DNA of 6,543 nucleotides, taken from assembly GCA_023418255.1 (NCBI GenBank), contig JAEZZZ010000130.1:1-6543 (forward strand), written 5' to 3'. This document shows, one piece after another, positions 1-4,088 of the stretch; positions within the stretch are counted from its first letter, which is position 1; the number at the start of each line of letters is the position of its first letter. The position numbers were made by a program, and so were the translations under genes. The DNA is from Bacteroidota bacterium (GTDB lineage Bacteria; Bacteroidota; Bacteroidia; Bacteroidales; Dysgonomonadaceae). A model generated the notes under the pieces. That model was not told the DNA's origin. It ran no database searches and was given only the letters and a program-made list of their open reading frames with translations.

Positions 1-38
1 AAGTCTCGTTGTCCTTTTTCGGGTAATTTTCCTATCAT
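1..38 (-). CDS. N-terminus of an IS transposase, runs off the left edge (partial)
   Basis: On the minus strand an ATG at 38-36 opens a frame that stays open to the window edge and reads MIGKLPEKGQRD. From memory, this matches the opening of a common Bacteroidetes DDE transposase family (IS5/IS1182-like, usually continuing with a 'LF-P-L-DFI' segment). Only 12 codons are visible, so the family call is tentative. A well-spaced sigma-ABfr-type promoter lies just upstream at 60-90, as expected for an autonomous IS gene. A transposase C-terminus in the same orientation enters the window from the right edge (6429-6543). A chance 12-codon opening is the main alternative. Confidence 0.5.
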   Translation of the reverse strand, partial: MIGKLPEKGQRD

Positions 39-59
39 AATTTGCAAGGTTTTACTCTG

Positions 60-90
60 TAAAGATACGAAAAACGGCAAATATATACAA
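60..90 (-). promoter_or_regulatory. Promoter of the left-edge transposase
   Basis: On the minus strand TTG (88-90) is followed after 20 bases by TATCTTTA (60-67). This is close to the Bacteroidetes -33 TTTG / -7 TAnnTTTG arrangement, with one mismatch at the last base. Transcription would start about 15-20 bases before the ATG at 38. A second, exact TAnnTTTG match (TATATTTG, 78-85) overlaps it but would give a longer leader. Confidence 0.5.
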
Positions 91-255
91 GAAAAATAGC
101 GGTTATTTTTCTGATAATCAGAGGAGGCAGATGCTTTTTAAGGAGAGACTAAATATTTGAATAACGAAAAATATAATAATGATAAGACTTAATAGGGACT
201 AGTCCTAAATAATCGTTACAGTTATTGGACAAAAATAAAACATTTATTACTATTA

Positions 256-296
256 CAGTTCTGAAAGGCATGCCTTTCAGAACTGCTTTTTTTTTT
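256..296 (+). terminator. Strong rho-independent terminator (perfect 30-bp palindrome + T10)
   Basis: Positions 256-285 form a perfect palindrome with half-site CAGTTCTGAAAGGCA, followed by C and ten T (287-296). The T-run lies only on the plus-strand side, so it would stop plus-strand transcripts coming from the left. No plus-strand gene is visible to the left. It may protect against read-through into the IS remnant, or belong to an older gene layout. Confidence 0.7.
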
Positions 297-420
297 CGTA
301 GCTTTTAATTTTAATCTGTTTCTGATGATGCATATACTCAGGTGTTTTATAATCACAAGAGTAGTGAGGTATGAGATTGTTATATCTATAGACCGCATCT
401 TTTATTACACGCTTCATATC
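277..420 (-). pseudogene. IS3-family transposase, C-terminal fragment
   Basis: The minus-strand frame from about 420 to the TGA at 277-279 encodes roughly 47 residues. Recognisable pieces are AVYRYNNLIPHYSC and KTPEYMHHQKQIKIKSYEKK. This is the end of the integrase core (rve/DDE) domain of IS3-type transposases, where a 'YN--RPH-S----TP' motif followed by a basic tail is characteristic. The frame stays open upstream to an ATG at 495, but that part (Phe/Leu/Ser-rich) does not resemble a transposase and is probably chance. A full-length protein would need about 230 more residues carrying the Asp-Asp-Glu triad, all absent. The stop codon lies inside the palindrome at 256-285. Confidence 0.65.
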
Positions 421-658
421 TGATAAAGAAAGAATAAAAGTGCCTTTTAAAAGACTGAAAAGAAGCTCTTTTGAAAAAAGACGTCCGCACTTCATTCAAA
501 AGCGATAGAAAAAATGAAGTTTGCGACCGAGCAAACGAGAAAGCTTGTGAACTACTACGTCGTAGCAGACCGCGCGCTACGGATGGTAGAGAATAAAATT
601 TCCGGAATCCATTTTCGCGGCATTTCAAAATGTGAGAGGGAAAGAAAGGTGAAGCATG
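421..658. other. Intergenic stretch without a supported gene
   Basis: Open frames on both strands here (for example 514-717 plus and 386-628 minus) have no recognisable motif and low-complexity composition rich in Ser, Phe and Arg. What can be supported is a terminator-like hairpin (509-536) and a small inverted repeat, CGTAGC (561-566) with GCTACG (576-581). The junction between the IS3 remnant and older DNA probably lies near 420. Confidence 0.4.
509..536 (-). terminator. Candidate terminator of the 659-1393 gene
   Basis: On the minus strand GTTTGC (536-531) and GCAAAC (524-519) form a 6-bp stem with loop TCGGTC, followed shortly by six T (514-509). It lies about 120 bases downstream of the stop codon at 659. 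The stem is short and separated from the T-run by four bases, so this is only a candidate. Confidence 0.4.
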
Positions 659-1393
659 TTATTCCTCTTTCTTCCTTTCCAACAATGCTTGAATTTCCTG
701 TTCGGAAAGAGTTTTAATATTGGTGAAAAGATACTCTTTATCCAAGAAATTGCCATATTCGTTGCATTCATTCACGGCGGCATCTATATTGGATTGAACA
801 TCTACGTCAAAGGGTTGAAGCATTAGAATGGTAAAATAGTTTTTTCGAATTTCAAATTTTTCGATATCGACATCCACCTGTTGCAACTGAAATCGAAATT
901 CTCTTTCGACAACTTCACGCTGAAATTCTGTAAAAATCTGCCTTTCCTTGCTGGCAAATAGCGCGAAAAAACGAAGTTTTTTATCCAAGCCTCCCAATCC
1001 GGATGATACATAAATCTGTTGCCGTCCCGACAGGTCTGAGCTCAATATGATTCGGCTGTTCACAAGCGCCATCGACGACCAGTTGAGCAACTCAACATCC
1101 GGAGGATTGCTATGATATGCTTCTATGGCGCGATAGGCACCAACATCAGGGATGGAAGCCAAGAGCGAAAGGCTTCTCTTTTTTCTGTCTATGGGGACAT
1201 CAGGAGAAAAGAGAATAGCTACCTCTTCGTCACGCACAAACGGATTTTTTTCGCCTCGAATCTTTTCAAAATATTTGAAATATTGCATCTGTTCCTCTAT
1301 GGGAACCAAATCTTCCAACACATGAAAAGAGTCGACTCCTTGTTCATCAAGTGTTTTACGCAATTTAGAAAGGATGTCATTCTTTTTTTCCAT
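659..1393 (-). CDS. Conserved hypothetical protein with HEAT-like segment (244 aa)
   Basis: I do not recognise a named function. The protein is soluble, with no signal peptide or membrane segment. Residues 1-60 are helical and charged. Residues 70-117 (from KKRSLSLLASIPDV through WSSMALVNSRIIL) look like a pair of HEAT-type helical hairpins. Residues 125-195 form an alpha/beta part with a glycine-rich turn (SSGLGGLDKK, 130-139). The C-terminus contains NECNEYGNFL (208-217) and a charged helix ending in ERKKEE. I believe similar proteins are annotated in Bacteroidales only as hypothetical; that is from memory. The ATG at 1393 is chosen because the frame upstream (to 1555) runs through the TACATTTG promoter box and encodes an implausible Phe-rich extension. 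It is divergently arranged with the membrane protein at 1604. A role as a protein-interaction scaffold is only a guess from the HEAT-like segment. Confidence 0.8.
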   Translation of the reverse strand: MEKKNDILSKLRKTLDEQGVDSFHVLEDLVPIEEQMQYFKYFEKIRGEKNPFVRDEEVAILFSPDVPIDRKKRSLSLLASIPDVGAYRAIEAYHSNPPDVELLNWSSMALVNSRIILSSDLSGRQQIYVSSGLGGLDKKLRFFALFASKERQIFTEFQREVVEREFRFQLQQVDVDIEKFEIRKNYFTILMLQPFDVDVQSNIDAAVNECNEYGNFLDKEYLFTNIKTLSEQEIQALLERKKEE

Positions 1394-1401
1394 ACCAATT
1401 A

Positions 1402-1409
1402 CAAATGTA
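1402..1409 (-). promoter_or_regulatory. Sigma-ABfr -7 box (TACATTTG) of the 659-1393 gene
   Basis: The minus strand reads TACATTTG, an exact TAnnTTTG match, eight bases before the ATG at 1393. A T-rich stretch about 15-19 bases upstream could serve as a weak -33 region. The start site would fall only a few bases before the ATG, so the mRNA would be nearly leaderless. Confidence 0.55.
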
Positions 1410-1516
1410 CTGGATTTTCCGTTAAAAATAAAATAAAAAAGAACCGGACACTGAAAACTATGATCAATAACCATAAAAAACACCTCAAAAACCGAATCGC
1501 TTAAAATATAAAATTC

Positions 1517-1524
1517 TAAATTTG
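1517..1524 (+). promoter_or_regulatory. Sigma-ABfr -7 box (TAAATTTG) before the 1604 gene
   Basis: This is an exact TAnnTTTG match on the plus strand, 79 bases before the ATG at 1604. No clear TTTG -33 element is seen at the expected distance. Predicted transcription would start near 1530, giving a leader of about 70 bases that contains a 13-codon open frame. Confidence 0.45.
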
Positions 1525-1557
1525 CAAAAAAATATTCGCAACCATCTTTCACCACTT

Positions 1558-1599
1558 ATGGCGACTTTAAAAATTGTAGCAAAAAATACAAACCGATAA
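1558..1599 (+). CDS. Upstream mini-ORF, 13 codons (MATLKIVAKNTNR)
   Basis: ATG at 1558 to TAA at 1597-1599, ending four bases before the ATG of the membrane protein gene at 1604 and lying downstream of the candidate promoter at 1517. It could be a translated leader coupled to the next gene. Alternatively, its sequence faintly resembles the first residues of Bacteroidetes tyrosine recombinases (often MAT-K-), which would make it a gene fragment. Neither reading is secure. Confidence 0.25.
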   Translation: MATLKIVAKNTNR

Positions 1600-1603
1600 C
1601 TTC

Positions 1604-2248
1604 ATGATTCGTCAATCATTTCAGCATTTTTTTGTTCATCCTATACAATCCATTACTTCTACGACTGTCGCATACACTAGACTTATAATCAATCAGTTGC
1701 GCGATGGGACGTTGATTGTAGATTTTGAACCAAAAGCCAAAATGGAGATTTTGGAAGACAGCCTTAAAGTTTTCCGCTTCTCTCTGTTTGTCGTGATTGC
1801 CAACATCGCGTTGAATGAGTTGTTTTTATACACAAGTTCCGACTTTATTTCTGAATCCATTTCAGAAATATTCGCGACACTCATTTATTACATTCTCTTT
1901 GTCGCTATCTATCATATCTCGCTGGGCTTAAACAAACTTTTCAAAGCGAAAGGAATTGAAAGTGTCTTGGTGAAACTTTGGAGTTTTTATGCATTAATCT
2001 TCATTATCTTGTTCCAGTTCTCAGGACACTTAAATAGACCATTAGAGGAAAAGGTAAAATCCGACTTTGGCGTGAATGTTATGCTTTTTATCCTTTTGGT
2101 GATGTTAGGACACTTTGTAGTTGCCTCTTATTTACTGAAAAGAAAAAAGATATTCTCATTCCACATCGGTTACTTTATGATGCTGGCATATCCTGTTTTA
2201 GCGTTCTTGCTATTTATCTGGATGACCGCGTTTTCTGCTATTATTTAA
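1604..2248 (+). CDS. Five-helix integral membrane protein of unknown function (214 aa)
   Basis: The N-terminal 55 residues are soluble and amphipathic (including FEPKAKMEILEDSLKVFRFS, 41-60). About five hydrophobic segments follow, at roughly 56-76, 89-108, 125-141, 158-178 and 186-208, with a short charged loop at 142-156 and a basic loop (KRKKIF, 179-184) between the last two. There is no signal peptide and no catalytic motif that I can see. A cytosolic N-terminal region followed by five helices resembles the general layout of Yip1-domain proteins, but this is a topology analogy, not a sequence match. The ATG at 1604 is the first in frame; there is no purine-rich ribosome site, which is normal for the phylum. 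The gene is divergent from 659-1393 and appears monocistronic. No convincing terminator follows, only a T-rich patch near 2284-2292. Confidence 0.75.
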   Translation: MIRQSFQHFFVHPIQSITSTTVAYTRLIINQLRDGTLIVDFEPKAKMEILEDSLKVFRFSLFVVIANIALNELFLYTSSDFISESISEIFATLIYYILFVAIYHISLGLNKLFKAKGIESVLVKLWSFYALIFIILFQFSGHLNRPLEEKVKSDFGVNVMLFILLVMLGHFVVASYLLKRKKIFSFHIGYFMMLAYPVLAFLLFIWMTAFSAII

Positions 2249-2322
2249 ATATTAGTTGTCGGCAAAACGTCCAATTACATCATTTTTTATTTCTCATAAA
2301 ACAATCTTTTCAAAATTATCAT

Positions 2323-2330
2323 TACATTTG
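2323..2330 (+). promoter_or_regulatory. Sigma-ABfr -7 box (TACATTTG) of the acfC region
   Basis: Exact TAnnTTTG match, with a TCTTTT tract (2305-2310) about where a -33 element would sit. Transcription would start near 2337 and give a leader of roughly 145 bases before the ATG at 2483. That is unusually long and contains a palindrome and a 12-codon frame. Confidence 0.55.
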
Positions 2331-2336
2331 CACTTA

Positions 2337-2348
2337 GATATTAATATC
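2337..2348. repeat. 12-bp perfect palindrome at the predicted start site
   Basis: GATATTAATATC is its own reverse complement and overlaps the predicted transcription start of the acfC transcript. It could be a repressor operator. It is AT-only apart from its end bases, so chance occurrence is quite possible in this AT-rich region. Confidence 0.3.
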
Positions 2349-2361
2349 CAACGGATTAATA

Positions 2362-2400
2362 ATGAGTAGACATTTACAGGTTTTGCTATTGTATAGATGA
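2362..2400 (+). CDS. Candidate leader peptide, 12 codons (MSRHLQVLLLYR)
   Basis: ATG at 2362, TGA at 2398-2400, within the long leader between the promoter (2323) and the first larger frame (2483). The peptide has a run of Leu and two Arg, the kind of composition found in short regulatory leader peptides. There is no strong ribosome site, and I see no classic terminator/antiterminator pair after it. This is a candidate only. Confidence 0.25.
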   Translation: MSRHLQVLLLYR

Positions 2401-2482
2401 CGAATTGCCTAAATAAAAACGGACAAAGAAGGCTCACCACAAATAAAATAATATGTGGAAAATTGCTTGAAAGGAAAATAAA

Positions 2483-2566
2483 ATGACACAAAAACAACAA
2501 AATATGGTATGGATAATCGCGTTTGTCGCGCTTGCAGCACTTATCGGAATCGGCATTTCGTGTTGA
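2483..2566 (+). CDS. Small single-helix membrane peptide, probable broken gene start (27 aa)
   Basis: ATG at 2483 is preceded at good spacing by AAAGGA (2470-2475), one of the few Shine-Dalgarno-like sites in the window. That supports real translation start here. The peptide is a short polar N-terminus (MTQKQQN), then one hydrophobic segment (MVWIIAFVALAALIGIGIS, residues 8-26), then Cys and a TGA stop. It would make an inner-membrane anchor or uncleaved signal. After the TGA the same frame continues for about a dozen sensible hydrophilic residues (TIKKPEIKDDQKK) to a run of eight A (2598-2605). There the -1 frame continues without a stop into the 2638-2946 frame. This suggests that the two frames were one membrane-anchored protein, now interrupted by a nonsense codon and a frameshift. 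A genuine independent micropeptide is the alternative. Confidence 0.45.
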   Translation: MTQKQQNMVWIIAFVALAALIGIGISC

Positions 2567-2637
2567 ACAATAAAAAAACCGGAAATTAAAGACGACCAAA
2601 AAAAATTATCATCGCGTATAATTCCGAATCGCAAGGC

Positions 2638-2946
2638 ATGCCGGTATATACATTGATGAGAATACTTCCCGAGGAGAATGTGGAATATCTGGGTGCCTAC
2701 GATTTATCAGTAAAAGATATCCCGGGCGGCATAAGAGAAACGAAGCGTAAGTGGAAACCGCTGAAGACAGGTGTCGTCCGCCTTTATCGGTTCCAACAGC
2801 CACGCTCTGAACCTACGCCGACCAATGAGGAAATTGAAGCCAAGCATCAACCGGCAGCGTATTATTTTATTGACGAGGCACTTAAAGTACAAAATATATC
2901 AAAAGAGAAAGCAGATTCATTAGCAAACAACCAAATCAAACAATAA
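2638..2946 (+). CDS. Hypothetical protein, possibly the C-terminal part of a broken gene (102 aa)
   Basis: I do not recognise the family. The frame is open from 2590 and has its first ATG at 2638, but translation is likely to have begun upstream. An AAGG lies only two bases before this ATG, too close to act, and the residues just before it (KKIIIAYNSESQG) read as natural protein. The product is hydrophilic, with YLGAYDLSVKDIPGG (19-33), a basic stretch (ETKRKWKPLKTG, 35-46), a Pro-rich segment (PRSEPTPTNEE, 55-65) and a helical C-terminus. It has no membrane segment. If joined to the anchor at 2483 it would be a periplasm-facing domain. It ends eight bases before acfC and very probably shares its transcript. 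The ATG at 2638 is kept for lack of a better in-frame start. Confidence 0.5.
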   Translation: MPVYTLMRILPEENVEYLGAYDLSVKDIPGGIRETKRKWKPLKTGVVRLYRFQQPRSEPTPTNEEIEAKHQPAAYYFIDEALKVQNISKEKADSLANNQIKQ

Positions 2947-2954
2947 AAATCAAA

Positions 2955-3707
2955 ATGAAAACAATCCTACAAATAATATTTTTTGCATTGCTGCCGAGCA
3001 TGACATTGGCACAAACAGACACCGTTTATGTGTACGGTCCCGGTGGACCGTTTCCCGCCATGAATGAAGCGGCGCAGCTATTTACTCAACAGCGTCAGAC
3101 TCCCGTAAAAGTAGTAAAAGGTCCGGTTGCCAATTGGAAAGCTGCTACCGAAAAGAATGCCGATATAATTTTCAGCGGTTCGGAATTTATGATGACCAAT
3201 TTTATAAATACTTTTCAAGATATTGCTCCCGAAACCGTTACGCCGCTCTATTTGCGGCGTTCCGGAATATTGGTGCGTCCGGGAAATCCAAAAAATATTC
3301 ACACTTTGGCGGATTTATTAAAACCCGATGTAAACATTTTGGTGGTAAACGGCGCGGGACTCACCGGAATATGGGAGGATATGGTCGGAAAAACGCATAG
3401 CATAGACACGCTGAAACTATTTCGACGCAATATTCAATGCTATGCGGCAAATAGCGGCGTAGCCAAAAAAGAATGGATTCAAAACCTCAACATCGATGCG
3501 TGGATAACGTGGAACATATGGCAAGTTGCCAATGCTAATATAGCCGATTTCGTCGCGCTTCCTGAACGCTACACGCTTTATCGCGATTGTGGCGCGGCGC
3601 TCACTCGCAAAGGTATTGAGCACAAAAAGGCTGTCACCTTTTTCGAGTTTCTGCAAAGTGATGTTGCTAAACCTATTTTCAGAAAATGGGGATGGATAGT
3701 TGAGTAG
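2955..3707 (+). CDS. acfC: AcfC/PEB3-like periplasmic substrate-binding protein (250 aa)
   Basis: A type II periplasmic binding protein of the accessory colonization factor AcfC family. Residues 1-19 form a signal peptide (hydrophobic core then LPSMTLA, probable cleavage before QT). Family landmarks in order: VYGPGGP (26-32, ligand loop), ADIIFSGSE (69-77), PLYLRR (97-102), GNPKNI (110-115), NGAGLTGIWED (132-142), ANSGVA (165-170), DAWITW (181-186), YRDCGAAL (209-216) and FRKWGW (242-247). Length fits the family. The Campylobacter relative PEB3 is reported to bind 3-phosphoglycerate, and the fold is related to those binding oxyanions, so a small anionic ligand is likely; the true ligand here is unknown. 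V. cholerae AcfC was named for intestinal colonization, which need not apply here. There is no lipobox, so the mature protein should be soluble periplasmic. No permease or ATPase gene lies beside it. Confidence 0.88.
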   Translation: MKTILQIIFFALLPSMTLAQTDTVYVYGPGGPFPAMNEAAQLFTQQRQTPVKVVKGPVANWKAATEKNADIIFSGSEFMMTNFINTFQDIAPETVTPLYLRRSGILVRPGNPKNIHTLADLLKPDVNILVVNGAGLTGIWEDMVGKTHSIDTLKLFRRNIQCYAANSGVAKKEWIQNLNIDAWITWNIWQVANANIADFVALPERYTLYRDCGAALTRKGIEHKKAVTFFEFLQSDVAKPIFRKWGWIVE

Positions 3708-4051
3708 ATTTACTCTATCAAAAAATGGGTTACAAAAATCATCAATTAAGTTCAATTATAAATATCAATATTGATCGATTTAGAAAAAACTTATCCTATT
3801 CTACTTGACATTTTAGACATTATGTCAGGTGTCCAATCATTCGCTCAAAGCAATTCTTTTTCAGGACGAAGAGATATTGCGAGACTACAAAAAGGCAATA
3901 CCTCTTTTCTTACGGCATGTAATGTGATAGATTGGTACGCAATGAAATTATACTCTTCAAAAACGTTCCAAAACCAACTACTTTATAATGCATTCCATAG
4001 CATGACTGAAAAGTTTCTTTTCTGTCTGTCGATATTTTTAAAATTATCATG
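3708..4051. other. Stretch with only doubtful coding sequence
   Basis: Two short plus-strand frames may be pieces of one damaged gene: 3725-3808 (ATG, 27 codons, MGYKNHQLSSIININIDRF and onward) and 3771-4064 (TTG start, 97 codons). They could be joined by a +1 shift at the run of six A (3784-3789), which would give a protein of about 112 residues. I recognise no family. The second frame ends across the promoter of the 4089 gene, which argues against its C-terminus being functional. No terminator for acfC is visible. Confidence 0.3.
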
Positions 4052-4064
4052 TATATTTGTGTGA
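3771..4064 (+). CDS. Doubtful hypothetical protein (97 aa, TTG start)
   Basis: The frame opens after a TAA at 3759 and has no ATG before the Met of DIMSG, so a TTG start at 3771 must be assumed. The first 75 residues look protein-like (YPILLDILDIMSGVQ, 8-22; LQKGNTSFLTACNVIDWYAM, 39-58), while the last 20 are hydrophobic and Cys/Phe-rich. The TATATTTG promoter of the next gene (4052-4059) overlaps its last codons. No domain, signal peptide or ribosome site is seen. It may be a decayed gene whose N-terminus is the frame at 3725, or may not be coding at all. Confidence 0.25.
   Translation: MIDLEKTYPILLDILDIMSGVQSFAQSNSFSGRRDIARLQKGNTSFLTACNVIDWYAMKLYSSKTFQNQLLYNAFHSMTEKFLFCLSIFLKLSCIFV
4052..4059 (+). 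promoter_or_regulatory. Sigma-ABfr -7 box (TATATTTG) of the glycosyltransferase operon
   Basis: Exact TAnnTTTG match 29 bases before the ATG at 4089, with a T-rich tract (4034-4039) near the -33 position. Transcription would start at about 4066 and give a short leader of about 23 bases. Confidence 0.55.
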
Positions 4065-4076
4065 AAATTTATCACA
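4060..4076. promoter_or_regulatory. CRP/FNR-like inverted repeat TGTGA-N7-TCACA
   Basis: TGTGA (4060-4064) and TCACA (4072-4076) form a perfect inverted repeat with a 7-base spacer, next to the -7 box and over the predicted start site. Half-sites match the classical CRP pattern, but the spacer is one base longer than the usual six. At this position a bound protein would repress. No regulator is encoded in the window. Confidence 0.3.
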
Positions 4077-4088
4077 AACGCGTAACGC

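Larger units (their letters stand above)
196..420 (-). mobile_element. Remnant of an IS3-family element (right part only)
   Basis: This stretch holds the end of an IS3-type transposase frame (277-420) and about 80 bases of downstream sequence. On the minus strand the downstream part finishes with ATTTAGGACTAGTCC (196-210), which resembles the terminal repeats of Bacteroidetes IS3 elements as I remember them; this is an inference. No matching opposite terminus or transposase N-terminal part (helix-turn-helix, DDE catalytic core) is visible, so the element is a dead fragment. The break is near 420, where the homologous reading stops. GGACTAGTCC (196-205) is itself a 10-bp palindrome. Confidence 0.4.

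Noticed and set aside
514..717. Plus-strand 67-codon frame and the overlapping minus-strand frame 386-628
   Set aside because: No recognisable motif and low-complexity composition; the plus frame runs into the 3' end of the opposite gene and the minus frame overlaps the transposase remnant in another frame.
1394..1555. Upstream extension of the 659-1393 gene to an ATG at 1555
   Set aside because: The extra 54 residues are Phe-rich and implausible, and they run through the exact TACATTTG promoter box; ATG 1393 begins a natural MEKKND N-terminus.
2564..2566. TGA read as an amino acid (recoding) in the anchor frame
   Set aside because: TGA serves as a normal stop at 5787-5789 in the glycosyltransferase gene, and there is no sign of selenocysteine structure or an alternative code.
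2294..2803. Minus-strand frames across the acfC leader and upstream genes
   Set aside because: Cys/Phe/Ile-rich translations opposite better plus-strand signals (promoter, ribosome site, natural protein); treated as antisense shadows.
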